Shown here: positions 54,130 through 63,494 of the stretch, one piece after another | Numbering within the stretch: position 1 is the stretch's first letter | Layout: every line of letters begins with the position of its first letter | Position numbers and translations under genes: made by a program | Assembly: GCA_016721245.1 (NCBI GenBank) | Contig: JADKIQ010000002.1 | Span: 186,001-250,000, forward strand | Reading direction: 5' to 3' | Length of the DNA: 64,000 nucleotides | Source: Sphingobacteriales bacterium | Lineage (GTDB): Bacteria > Bacteroidota > Bacteroidia > Chitinophagales > JADIYW01 | Notes under the pieces: model-generated | Database searches by the model: none | Seen by the model: the letters and a program-made list of their open reading frames with translations, nothing else | Told to the model about the DNA's origin: nothing

Positions 54130-57100
54130 TTATTGTCCTAGCATTCCCTGTAATTTTTTAAAATCAAACTTGCTTTTAAAATCTTTAAGGGCTTGTGTTG
54201 TTAATGCATCACCACCGTATGACCATTTAATCATAATGTATTGCATGGAAGAAGGCGAAACCTTGCTGATATATTCAGGGTTGATATACACCCATGGATT
54301 TCCCATAGTAGCGTCATCTGCGTATGCATTTCTACCTAAAAAAGGAGATTGCACGCTTCTGTTCCATGTAGTAATACAAGGTTTTTCGAGATATTCTTTT
54401 GAGTTTTTACTGATAAATGCATCAATATCCTTGTTTGAAACAGAGGAGCCTTCACCTTTCCAAATATTATTATATTCGGTTGTCCATTTTCGGAATAACT
54501 CTAAAAATTGTGCAATACTGATAGTCTTAAATAACGGAATGTCTGGCTTGGTTATTATAACAGCTGCCTGATCAAGATTATTAAATCCTTTGTAATACAT
54601 TGGAAATCCTTTAAATGATTCATCATATTGTTTCTCACCGATTAAGTATAGCAGATGTCCGTCAAAGTAGTCTTTTGTTTTATCATCTGTTACAATAAAA
54701 CCATCTGCCTTTCTGTTGCTTTTGATTACTCTGTCATCAAATGAATTAATATAAAAATGAATTTTGATAGTGGGATTTCCGGTACTTTTGCTGTACTCAC
54801 CATTACTTTTACATTCAAGAGGTTGTATGGCCAAATCAAGATATGCAGTTTGTAATCCTTCTTCATTTATGTCTTTAACATACGTTTCCCAGGAACCAAT
54901 CATTCCATTGGTATTTTTAAAAGCATCAGTTAATAATACACCGATATTAAGCAGTTTCTTATACATGTCTTCTGTATTTGCTTTTACTTCTGCTTTTCCA
55001 TTTCCATAGTATTTTGACATGATTCGTTGCGGACAATCAAAAGGTATTTTAGCGATTGATGCTTCAGAACATGGCATTGTGTAAACATTAGCATTCGATT
55101 TTGGTGTGATATAGCTACTTCCTGCATTTCCTGCACCTTCATTTGATTTAGGTGTAGAACCTGCGTTACCTGCACCGGCAATTGATTTTGGCGTAGAGGA
55201 TGCATTGCCTGCACCTTCTGTAGATTTAGGTGTGCTTTCAGCACCTGCAGCACCTTCATTGTGGGCGCGGCGGCCCCCCCCCCTGGGTTGGGGGGGGGGG
55301 GGGGGGGGCCGCCCCCCCCCGGGGGGGTGGGGGGGGGGGGCCGCCCCCCCGCCGGGGGGGGCATTTGATTTAGGTGTTGAAGCTGCATTGCCTGCACCTT
55401 CGTTTGATTTTGGTGTAGAGGAAGCGTTACCAGCACTTCCATTAGATTTTGGTGTAGAGGAAGCATTTCCTTCACCTGTTGTAGATTTTGGTGTATTAGA
55501 AGCACCAGCTGCACCTTCGTTTGATTTAGTGGTTGAAGCTGCATTGCCTGCACCTATATTAGATTTTGGTGCTGAAGATGCATTGCCAGTACCTTCTGTA
55601 GATTTAGGTGTGCTTGCTGCACCAGCTGCTCCTTCGTTTGATTTAGTGGTTGAAGCTGCATTGCCAGCACCTTCGTTTGATTTTGGTGTAGAGGATACAT
55701 TTCCTGCACCGGCATTTGTAGATATAGCACTTGCGGTACCCGCTGTACCCTCTTTTAATGATATTGTTTTAGAATTTGGTGACGACGACGAAGTATTTAC
55801 CGCAGTTGCAGAGGATTTTGATGAAGATGAATTTGTACCATCCATCTTAGCAATTTCTGCAGGAGTTAAAGGTGGCGGTGCCTTAGGAGGCGTACCATCC
55901 ATCTTAGCAATTTCTGCAGGAGTTAAAGGTGGCGGTGCCTTAGGTGGTGTACCATCCATCTTAGCAATCTCTTCTGGAGTCAAAGGCGGTGGTGCTTTCG
56001 GTGGTGTTCCATCCATCTTTGCAATTTCTTCAGGAGTTAAAGGTGGTGGTGCCTTCGGTGGTGTACCATCCATCTTTGCAATCTCTTCAGGAGTTAAAGG
56101 CGGTGGTGCCTTCGGTGGTGTACCATCCATCTTTGCAATCTCTTCAGGAGTTAAAGGTGGTGGTGCCTTCGGTGGTGTACCATCCATCTTTGCAATCTCT
56201 TCAGGAGTTAAAGGTGGTGGTGCCTTAGGAGGTGTACCATCCATCTTTGCAATTTCTTCAGGAGTTAAAGGTGGTGGTGGAGGCGGTGGTGTTTTTGATT
56301 TAGGCTTTGTTGATGAATTTGTAGTTGTTGGCTTCGATGCAGGTACCTTTATTTCTGTTTCATCTTCCGGTGTTATTTGAATAGCCAAAGAGAATTCACC
56401 GGAAATAAAATGTTCAATAGAGTTAGAACATTTTTTTGCCATATCCTTGTCTTCATAAACCTTACCTGAAAAACTTCCACTGACAATTCCTCCATTTAAG
56501 GGATTGTATTCAGTAATATTAAATTCAAAAGGTACGCAATTGTCTTTGCCATCACACATATTTCCTGACCACCATCTTAAATTCTGTGAATTGACAAAAT
56601 GCTCATCTTTAACACCAGTCTGGACAGATATTCTGGTATTGTTTCTAAATGAAGAAGACTCATCATCACATTTTATAAAGTTTTGTCCTTTAGTGGGATT
56701 TTTTATTTTGAAATAAACTACATCTGTTGTATTCAGATTCTCTGCCAGATTTAATTTACTCATAGTACCAATAATAAGTTCATTATCTACTAAAAAACAC
56801 TGAGATATGGGTTGTTCCATTACTTTTTCGGCATTTTGCTGCATATTTTTAATAAAAGTAGGAGAGATAGCAAACTGTAACGTGTTAGTTGTTTTGCCAT
56901 CAAATGTATAATTCAAATAATATTCATCAGTTAATGTAATGTTGGAATGTAGTTTGAATTTGAAGGTTTCTCCTGATTCTTCTTTCCCCATTACTGTAAC
57001 TGTTACTATTACATTTTTATTTTTGTCAGAAACTATTTTTAGTGCTGTATATTTTGCATTAGATTCTTTAGGAGTTAGTGTGCCAAAAGAATTTGAAACC

Positions 57101-58191
57101 GGTGCTTTAGTATTATTTAATTTCCAATCTATAATACTGAGTTTAGTTGCCTCTATTGTTTTCTTTACTTCTAGAACATTTAAAAGGTCATCAATTGGTA
57201 GTCCAAGTTCTTTTTTGATTTTATCTAACTCCATTTCTTTATTTACAGCTCCATCAACTATTTTCTTTACTATCAAACTAGTCCGTTTACGTAAAGCTAT
57301 CAGTTTGTCACCAAGAGCGTCTATCTTACTAGCAGGAGTATATTTGCTATCGTCTCTCGTCTGTTTTTGCGAAACAAGAGAATTGATAAATTCATTATAT
57401 TCTTTTTTGCCTGCTTCTTCATATTTTTTTTCTTTTTCATACAATTCTTTTAACAATGCTTCTTTTTTTTCTATATCAACTGGCATTATTTCCCATCTTT
57501 GTACCTCCATGTCAACAGTTTGTCCTTTATTTAACGTTTTTTCTTCAGGTACAAGCTTTACTTTTAATCTGGTGCACATCCCCCATTTACTAAAATGATT
57601 TATTTCTGTAGTAATTGTGTTAGCAATAGTATCAACGTCAGAAAGTAAACTAATTAATAATTCATTGTTTTTTCCACGAGTTGTAATAAATAAATCTTCT
57701 TCTTTGCTGCCTTCTATTTCTTCATCGGTATATTTAAGTATTAATGTTACAGGTTCTATAAACTCTATTCCTTCGGGCAATAATTGAAAGGCATTTCCAC
57801 TACCTGTTTCTAAATCATTTCCAATTTCTTCAATACTTATTTCCGTTTTTTTAGCAACTGCACCTGTCGGAAATTTTAATGTAATTTTTCCGTTTGCTGA
57901 TTTTATTTCACCTCCTTCCGGTCCAATTATTTTAGTGGTTTTTTTGCCAATATCAGATGCTTTTTTTGCTTCTTGTCCGGAATTTTGTGCACTTGGTTTG
58001 GCATTTTTCATTTCTTCTACACTAGTAGGTAAGCCTTTAGTGTATTGTTTCACCATTTCCTGTTCTTCAGGTGTCATGGTTTTCATCATTTCCTGCATTT
58101 GCTTCATGGCTTTATCCAAATCACTTTGTGATTGTGCACTTACAATAATTACAGAAAAAAGTAAGCAAAAAGAAATCAGTATTTTTTTCAT
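54130..58191 (-). CDS. Giant secreted repeat protein with ZU5-like, Pro-rich and Ser/Gly repeat regions
   Basis: The 1353 residues start with a signal peptide (MKKILISFCLLFSVIIVSAQ) and a Met-rich helix (MKQMQEMMKTMTPEEQEMVK). Then follow a ZU5-like beta domain (about 88-190; IGPEGGEIKSANGKITLKFP), a helical segment, a beta-rich segment, eight 19-residue Pro-rich repeats (PPPLTPEEIAKMDGTPPKA), about 13 units of a 13-residue repeat (GAGNASSTPKSNE), and a C-terminal domain shared with the downstream gene. A near-pure G/C block at 55263-55362 interrupts the 13-residue repeats and encodes a Pro/Gly/Arg stretch that is probably false. Likely a surface or periplasmic structural protein. Confidence 0.7.
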   Translation of the reverse strand: MKKILISFCLLFSVIIVSAQSQSDLDKAMKQMQEMMKTMTPEEQEMVKQYTKGLPTSVEEMKNAKPSAQNSGQEAKKASDIGKKTTKIIGPEGGEIKSANGKITLKFPTGAVAKKTEISIEEIGNDLETGSGNAFQLLPEGIEFIEPVTLILKYTDEEIEGSKEEDLFITTRGKNNELLISLLSDVDTIANTITTEINHFSKWGMCTRLKVKLVPEEKTLNKGQTVDMEVQRWEIMPVDIEKKEALLKELYEKEKKYEEAGKKEYNEFINSLVSQKQTRDDSKYTPASKIDALGDKLIALRKRTSLIVKKIVDGAVNKEMELDKIKKELGLPIDDLLNVLEVKKTIEATKLSIIDWKLNNTKAPVSNSFGTLTPKESNAKYTALKIVSDKNKNVIVTVTVMGKEESGETFKFKLHSNITLTDEYYLNYTFDGKTTNTLQFAISPTFIKNMQQNAEKVMEQPISQCFLVDNELIIGTMSKLNLAENLNTTDVVYFKIKNPTKGQNFIKCDDESSSFRNNTRISVQTGVKDEHFVNSQNLRWWSGNMCDGKDNCVPFEFNITEYNPLNGGIVSGSFSGKVYEDKDMAKKCSNSIEHFISGEFSLAIQITPEDETEIKVPASKPTTTNSSTKPKSKTPPPPPPPLTPEEIAKMDGTPPKAPPPLTPEEIAKMDGTPPKAPPPLTPEEIAKMDGTPPKAPPPLTPEEIAKMDGTPPKAPPPLTPEEIAKMDGTPPKAPPPLTPEEIAKMDGTPPKAPPPLTPAEIAKMDGTPPKAPPPLTPAEIAKMDGTNSSSSKSSATAVNTSSSSPNSKTISLKEGTAGTASAISTNAGAGNVSSTPKSNEGAGNAASTTKSNEGAAGAASTPKSTEGTGNASSAPKSNIGAGNAASTTKSNEGAAGASNTPKSTTGEGNASSTPKSNGSAGNASSTPKSNEGAGNAASTPKSNAPPGGGAAPPPHPPGGGRPPPPPPQPRGGGRRAHNEGAAGAESTPKSTEGAGNASSTPKSIAGAGNAGSTPKSNEGAGNAGSSYITPKSNANVYTMPCSEASIAKIPFDCPQRIMSKYYGNGKAEVKANTEDMYKKLLNIGVLLTDAFKNTNGMIGSWETYVKDINEEGLQTAYLDLAIQPLECKSNGEYSKSTGNPTIKIHFYINSFDDRVIKSNRKADGFIVTDDKTKDYFDGHLLYLIGEKQYDESFKGFPMYYKGFNNLDQAAVIITKPDIPLFKTISIAQFLELFRKWTTEYNNIWKGEGSSVSNKDIDAFISKNSKEYLEKPCITTWNRSVQSPFLGRNAYADDATMGNPWVYINPEYISKVSPSSMQYIMIKWSYGGDALTTQALKDFKSKFDFKKLQGMLGQ
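55080..55760 (-). repeat. Imperfect 39-base tandem repeats
   Basis: About 13 copies encode variants of GAGNASSTPKSNE. Alternation between STPKS, STTKS and SAPKS shows that the units have diverged. The array is interrupted by the G/C block at 55263-55362, and related units occur in the separate gene at 58223-58570. Confidence 0.8.
55263..55362. other. Poly-G/poly-C block, probable assembly artefact
   Basis: About 100 bases are almost wholly G and C, in runs of up to 19 G, inside an AT-rich gene and in the middle of a tandem repeat array. The flanks return abruptly to the 39-base repeat. The pattern looks like false poly-G read ends collapsed in a repeat rather than biology. The true length of the repeat array is therefore unknown. 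Confidence 0.8.
55835..56290 (-). repeat. Eight 57-base tandem repeats
   Basis: Successive GTACCATCC landmarks are 57 bases apart. Eight units encode PPPLTPEEIAKMDGTPPKA, the last two (5'-most on the plus strand) with LTPAEIAK. The units are nearly identical at the DNA level, so copy number is likely to vary. Confidence 0.9.
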
Positions 58192-58222
58192 GGTAGAATT
58201 ATTTATTTAATTTTACACCGTT

Positions 58223-58570
58223 TTACATTTCTTTTCCAGGTTTAAATTTTGCAACTTTTTTATAATAATGCTTCTTTTTCACTGCCGAATTATCATCATC
58301 ACCCGCAGTTCCTTTTTTTCCTTTTGAGTTTGTTGTTACAGCCGCATTACCTGCATCGGCGGCACCTTCTGTAGTTTTTTGTGTTGTGGAAGTATCAGCT
58401 GCACCTTCAGAGGTTTTTGACGTTGATGATGCATTTCCTTCTCCAGTCTTATCTATGGTGGTTTTAGGAATGACGTTTGGCTTCGCATTACCATCTGTAG
58501 TGTTCTGTGCAAATATAACTTGTGCCAGTACAAATGCGAGTGAAAGAGTGATTGTTTTTTTCTTTTTCAT
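58223..58570 (-). CDS. Small secreted protein with the same 13-residue repeats
   Basis: The 115 residues have a signal peptide (KTITLSLAFVLAQVIFAQ) followed by units such as GNASSTSKTSEGAAD and TSTTQKTTEGAADAG, clearly related to the repeats of the giant protein encoded 31 bases downstream. It ends in a basic tail (KKKHYYKKVAKFKPGKEM). No enzymatic domain. It may be a duplicated repeat segment that became its own gene. Confidence 0.7.
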   Translation of the reverse strand: MKKKKTITLSLAFVLAQVIFAQNTTDGNAKPNVIPKTTIDKTGEGNASSTSKTSEGAADTSTTQKTTEGAADAGNAAVTTNSKGKKGTAGDDDNSAVKKKHYYKKVAKFKPGKEM

Positions 58571-58583
58571 AGTTTAGCCATTT

Positions 58584-60605
58584 TTATGGTATTTTAACGC
58601 CACCAGAAGTTTCTATGCCACTAGCAAAACCTGGATCTTTTCCTTGTGTATTAATAAAATAACTAGTATTTCCTTCTATTCCCGCTTGTAATGCATTGCC
58701 TAATTCAATTTCTGGTCCACCACTCCATTTTAGACCACCGCCAGTATAACCATCACTATTCCATTTATGAATACTCATTAATTTCAAACCAGCTTTAGCG
58801 TGTAATGGTCCGACGCCTGCCTGCCATTCTGCACCTATACCAAATCCGAATTCAAGCTCACCAGTCCCAAAGTCATATTCTGCCGACCCCAATACACCTT
58901 CTCCACCTTCTATACTAAATTTATTACACACTGTTGATGCTTTAAACACACCAATTGCAACTGTAAACTTAGAATCACATGTCGGATCTGGAAATTCAGC
59001 TAATTTTATTGGTGTTGTAGCTTTCTTTTTTGAAGGAGAACATTTGCTTGTGCCTATAAAGTTATATTCAATACCAGCTAATGCCTGCAGAAATGAAGAT
59101 TTTGCTTGTGCTTTTTCCCATTCAAATCTTTCATCTGTCGTAGCACTGTATAATGATAATTTTACTTTCGCATTTAGTGTAACTTTTAAATTTTCTATCT
59201 TTCTTTTTTCTATACCATTTATTAACGAATTTGCAGCAGCTAAAAAATTATTATGAACTCCATTTATTAACCTAGATTCTTCTTCACAACGCGCTGCATC
59301 TTCACTGGAGTTATATTTTTTATCCATTTGGGCTGTAATTTCACTAGTTCTTTTACTTTCACTTTCCTGAAGGTCTTCAACATCTTTCTTAGTCTGTAAA
59401 GCATCTTCTAGCCATTTCACTTGTAGCTTAAACATGCTATCTATATCGCTGCCAAAATATATCGCTGCCAACTCAGAATATGGTGGAACAAACAAACTAA
59501 GTTTTTTATTTTTTATAGATTCAGCCAACAACGTTTTTTCTTTTGCATTCATTTTTTCTTGCCATTGCGTAGCTAAAGTGCTATAACTTTCAGCTTTGGC
59601 TTTACATGCCATTATGAACGCTTTCCATTTTGGTTCTAATTCTTCAGAGGAAGTTGTACTTGTAGGATAATCAGGGATGCTTATACCATCTAAACCTAAT
59701 GGGTCTGATTTGTCAGGAAATGGCCATTCAACATCATTTTTAGTAAGTTTTACTCCTAATTTTTTTAGTTGACTTGCCGTATTATCAGAAAAACCACCTT
59801 TAAGTGCATCCTTCAAATATCCTATTATATCTTTTGTATTACCACCGCAAACTTTACTCATAGTATAATTAGCATTAGGATGATATGGATAAGCTTTCAA
59901 AGCTAATTTTAAATATTTCTTTGTACTATCAGTTTTATCAAAGTCGTACCACGCCTGACCAAGATTATTTAATACCGAACTGTTATTTGGATATTTATGA
60001 TTTAAATTATTTAGAATTGGTATAGCGAAATGTGATGCACCACATATAGTTGATACAGCTGCATAATTACAAAGCAAGTTGGCGTCTTTTGGATTTTCGG
60101 CAGCTAATTTTGATAATATCCAGAGTCCTTCATAACCTCTTTTCATCATAAGTAAAGCAGGAACTGAATTGGCAGCAGGAATATTTTTGGCTTTACTTTC
60201 TGCTATGATTTTCTTTGCATTTTCTTTTACCTTTGCATCTAAATTTTTATCGATTTTTGTAAAACATGTTTGTAGAAAAGTTGCTAATTCAGCATCCGTA
60301 AAAATTTTCCTAGGCATTTCATCTAATACTTTTTTTCGATAGGCTTTATCTTCGGCAACCATATCAGTATATTTTTGCTGGATATTATCCACTGTCATTC
60401 CTTTTGGAAGTAAAGGTTTACTTGGGTCAGGCATTTTCATACCCATGCTATCCATCATTTTTTTAGTTTCAGGTGGCATGTCTTTCATGGCATCCTGCAT
60501 TTGTTTCATCATTTTATCCATATCAGCCTGTGAGGGCATACCGGTTTGCGCTATTGCTAATGATGTTAACAGAAACATGCAAAAAGAAATCAGTATTTTT
60601 TTCAT
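58584..60605 (-). CDS. Secreted TPR-like protein
   Basis: The 673 residues have a signal peptide (MKKILISFCMFLLTSLAIAQ) and a Met-rich helix (MDKMMKQMQDAMKDMPPETK) that match the N-terminus of the giant protein. The middle contains TPR-like repeats (SSVLNNLGQAWYDFDKTDST, YLKLALKAYPYHPNANYTMS). The C-terminus is Gly-rich beta (EYDFGTGELEFGFGIGAEWQ), which may be a barrel-like or adhesive fold. The ligand is unknown. Confidence 0.65.
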   Translation of the reverse strand: MKKILISFCMFLLTSLAIAQTGMPSQADMDKMMKQMQDAMKDMPPETKKMMDSMGMKMPDPSKPLLPKGMTVDNIQQKYTDMVAEDKAYRKKVLDEMPRKIFTDAELATFLQTCFTKIDKNLDAKVKENAKKIIAESKAKNIPAANSVPALLMMKRGYEGLWILSKLAAENPKDANLLCNYAAVSTICGASHFAIPILNNLNHKYPNNSSVLNNLGQAWYDFDKTDSTKKYLKLALKAYPYHPNANYTMSKVCGGNTKDIIGYLKDALKGGFSDNTASQLKKLGVKLTKNDVEWPFPDKSDPLGLDGISIPDYPTSTTSSEELEPKWKAFIMACKAKAESYSTLATQWQEKMNAKEKTLLAESIKNKKLSLFVPPYSELAAIYFGSDIDSMFKLQVKWLEDALQTKKDVEDLQESESKRTSEITAQMDKKYNSSEDAARCEEESRLINGVHNNFLAAANSLINGIEKRKIENLKVTLNAKVKLSLYSATTDERFEWEKAQAKSSFLQALAGIEYNFIGTSKCSPSKKKATTPIKLAEFPDPTCDSKFTVAIGVFKASTVCNKFSIEGGEGVLGSAEYDFGTGELEFGFGIGAEWQAGVGPLHAKAGLKLMSIHKWNSDGYTGGGLKWSGGPEIELGNALQAGIEGNTSYFINTQGKDPGFASGIETSGGVKIP

Positions 60606-60645
60606 AACCTATTTTTATAGTATTAAATATAATGGTTTGTTTCGT

Positions 60646-61866
60646 TTAACCTCGTTTTGTAAAACCCAGTCGTTGTAAATAGATAGTTTTGTTATTGGTA
60701 AATAAATCAGTACCCATCAAGCCAGTAAATGAAATTTTTCTAACGATACCATTGCTATAATTTAGCGTAAGCGAAAAATTATTGATAGAGTAGGTGCCGC
60801 TGCCTGCCGGTGTAGGTGGTCTGTCAAATACCGTTTGATCTAAAATTCTTTCAAAAATTCCATAATCTGTGAAGCTGCCATTTTTAGAAAAACTAATCAT
60901 GGATTTGGCACCATTGCCATCATCTAAAGACGGATCATTCGGATTGGCATAACTTGTCCAGGTGCCTTCTAATTTAAGACCATCAACTGGTTTGCAACGG
61001 TAATATGGCTGAGAGTTTATCTCAATCTGATCATTGCTTTTAAATTTAATAGTTGACCAATCTACATTTGAATACCATTTTGATTTTGCATTGCTGCCAC
61101 TTATTTCATAGTAGCCTAAATCCGAAGCATTGTAATCAAATGCAGCCGGATCATCAGGCACTGCATTTTTTATTCTTCCATTTTTAAAAAATACAATCCA
61201 TTCAGGCGAGCCGCTACTGATTAAATCACCATAATATTGTGTAGTATGCAAGCGCATCCAGGGACCTTCTAAATTATTGGATGGTTTGAAGGAAGTAGTT
61301 GTTGCTGTAGTACTTTTAGTTGCGGTAGTTGTTGTTGTGCTTGTGTTTGATGTTGTAGAATTAACAGGTGCAACCTTTTTTATTGTTTTATCAATTGTTA
61401 GATTGGCTAAAAATTCTTCAATATCTTTTTGATGATTTCCATCATTTGTCAGAAAAAGAATATTTACAGTTTTACCATAGCCAACAAATGTGGTAAGTAA
61501 TGCTAAACTTTCTATTTTTCCGCTGGTGAAATTTGCACCACCTGAAATAATTTCCCATCCGTCATCTTCCGTTTTTTCTGTCTCCGGATCTGCATTTATA
61601 TTAAATGCTGTTGCAACCAACTCGTTCCAGTAATCCGTAAATTCTTCACCTGCATTTCCAACCGTTGGAATGCTTGTGTAAATATTAATTGCGCAATAAG
61701 TTCCGTACGTTTCATCAGAAGTTAAATAGGTAACAACGCCTTCTTTTGTGCTTTTTACCCATCCTTTAGGTGCTTTGTAAGTTGAAACATCAAATGTTGA
61801 TGTTTGTGCATAAGAAACTATACTGCATATTAATGTAGTAATTATTAAAAGGAGACACTTTTTCAT
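60646..61866 (-). CDS. Secreted two-domain protein of unknown function
   Basis: From the ATG at 61866 (MKKCLLLIITTLICSIVSYA) the product has 406 residues; an ATG five codons upstream is possible. The N-terminal part (YKAPKGWVKSTKEGVVTYLT) resembles small stress or chaperone-like lipid-binding folds but is not assigned. A Thr/Ser-rich linker (about residues 180-200) leads to a lipocalin-like beta domain (GTWTSYANPNDPSLDDGNGA, SFTDYGIFERIL). Confidence 0.6.
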   Translation of the reverse strand: MKKCLLLIITTLICSIVSYAQTSTFDVSTYKAPKGWVKSTKEGVVTYLTSDETYGTYCAINIYTSIPTVGNAGEEFTDYWNELVATAFNINADPETEKTEDDGWEIISGGANFTSGKIESLALLTTFVGYGKTVNILFLTNDGNHQKDIEEFLANLTIDKTIKKVAPVNSTTSNTSTTTTTATKSTTATTTSFKPSNNLEGPWMRLHTTQYYGDLISSGSPEWIVFFKNGRIKNAVPDDPAAFDYNASDLGYYEISGSNAKSKWYSNVDWSTIKFKSNDQIEINSQPYYRCKPVDGLKLEGTWTSYANPNDPSLDDGNGAKSMISFSKNGSFTDYGIFERILDQTVFDRPPTPAGSGTYSINNFSLTLNYSNGIVRKISFTGLMGTDLFTNNKTIYLQRLGFTKRG

Positions 61867-61994
61867 AGTTTTGTTTACCATTTAAATTTAGGAATAAATA
61901 TCTGTTTTATATAAACATACTAGCAATAAATTTTTGTTTGAATTGTTTTAGTTATAGTTGTTATTTTATGAATAATATTTTAGAGGTATACATT

Positions 61995-63392
61995 TTAAGA
62001 ATTTGTTTTTCTCATTGTAACTCCATCATAATTTAAGAATTCACCAAAAACAGCAGGTATGCCTTTTGCCTTTTCTCTTCCATCATATCCAATCCAATTT
62101 GGTGTATCTACATCATATCTAATAGATACTCTAGGTGCTGTTAAACAATCGCTTTTCGAATTATAAAATTTAGTTTCGCCTGGTTTAACAGAAATGTCAC
62201 CATCATTTAGACAGATAGCTAAACTTGTGTCATCGGCATTAAAGAATAAAAATCTAATTGTTCTTGTTGGATGCGTATTTCTTATGCCAACAAAATTTCT
62301 TGCAACACCGCTATTATTAGTATCATTAAGAACAACACGTTGACCTCTAAAAATACTATATCGCATATCAGCATTGCCAAATCTTATCTTGATAGCTTGA
62401 ACATCATCAGGCATTAAATAATCCAATTCTAAATTTGGACCAATATTGAAAGCACCAGTTGATACATCGCCTTGTGGAGAAGTGCCATTTTCTAAAGTAA
62501 CACCAGCTAAATGAACCAGTTCTGCATTATTATAAATTCTTACTACAACAGATATATCAGTTGCATTTCGTATTGTTACTGCTTGATTTGTATTATAAAC
62601 TAAATTATTTCCAGCTTTTACTAATTTTACGGTACTTCCAAAATTAATCCCACCTTGTTCACCATCGAAGGCAACTTTTGTGCTAAGGTAACCTGCTGGT
62701 AATTTCCAGAATTCAGAAGTATGCGCTGCAATATTTCTAAATCCATCTGCAAATGTTGGCCCATTAATATTTGTTTCGTCTGGACGAAAGAAGCGTGCAT
62801 GGATTGGAGTTCTGGTTATGTTTGTTATAATTACAAAAGGTGCAGTTATTACATGTGCGCCAGTTGCAGGTGTCCAATAAATGGTACCACCTTCAAAGTT
62901 GCTATATTTACAATCGCTACCCGATATTGACATTTCATCAGATATTGGAAAACCTAATGAGCCAGTATCATATCCATATTGTTTGTACAAATTATAAATT
63001 TGTCCGTGTACTTCAAATGCATCAGCGCTTCCAGATTTGTGCATGATAATTCCACCCTCAAATTCATTTTGAAAACCTCTGCTACTTCGAGTTGGTGTTT
63101 GGTCTGTTGTAGGAAATAGTAAGAAACTAGTTTCCCAACCTAATGATGCATATTTTTCTCTGATTTTTCCATGTACTTCAAATGCTTCAAAATTATTTCT
63201 TGCATTTACACTCCAATAGATTAAACCACCATCATATTCCTGGAAAGCTCCGATGCGAATACCATTTTTAAATAATTCTCCACCATTTGGTTTTTCATTA
63301 CCAATTCCAGGATAAATTCCGAGTGCTTCTGGTGAAGTTCCAACTTCTAAAAGTTGGCGATGTTTGTTGTTGATTTGTGCTATTGATGACAT
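61995..63392 (-). CDS. LGFP-repeat protein
   Basis: The 465 residues have no signal peptide. Residues 1-185 contain LGFP-type repeats (SLGWETSFLLFPTTDQTPTR, EGGIIMHKSGSADAFEVHGQ, DTGSLGFPISDEMSISGSDC), a fold found in cell-wall binding proteins. The C-terminal 270 residues are beta-rich and unassigned. It lies next to an S74-chaperone protein gene on the same strand. Confidence 0.75.
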   Translation of the reverse strand: MSSIAQINNKHRQLLEVGTSPEALGIYPGIGNEKPNGGELFKNGIRIGAFQEYDGGLIYWSVNARNNFEAFEVHGKIREKYASLGWETSFLLFPTTDQTPTRSSRGFQNEFEGGIIMHKSGSADAFEVHGQIYNLYKQYGYDTGSLGFPISDEMSISGSDCKYSNFEGGTIYWTPATGAHVITAPFVIITNITRTPIHARFFRPDETNINGPTFADGFRNIAAHTSEFWKLPAGYLSTKVAFDGEQGGINFGSTVKLVKAGNNLVYNTNQAVTIRNATDISVVVRIYNNAELVHLAGVTLENGTSPQGDVSTGAFNIGPNLELDYLMPDDVQAIKIRFGNADMRYSIFRGQRVVLNDTNNSGVARNFVGIRNTHPTRTIRFLFFNADDTSLAICLNDGDISVKPGETKFYNSKSDCLTAPRVSIRYDVDTPNWIGYDGREKAKGIPAVFGEFLNYDGVTMRKTNS

Positions 63393-63456
63393 AGTTTTGA
63401 TTTTATAGTTTTTGAATGTTTAAAGGTATTTGTAAAAATAGTATTGTACAATCGAG

Positions 63457-63491
63457 TAAACACGTGATTTATTTATCAGTTAAACACGTGA
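63457..63491. repeat. Direct repeat TAAACACGTGA, two copies
   Basis: Copies at 63457-63467 and 63481-63491 each contain the palindrome CACGTG. Their starts are 24 bases apart, in the gap between the S74-domain gene and the LGFP gene. They may be protein-binding sites. Confidence 0.3.
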
Positions 63492-63494
63492 ATT

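Noticed and set aside
55205..56380. A 391-codon open frame on the plus strand, rich in Val, Gly and Ala
   Set aside because: It is the antisense of the repeat gene; repeats without stops in one frame often lack them in another. No start signal or family match, and the poly-G block inflates it.
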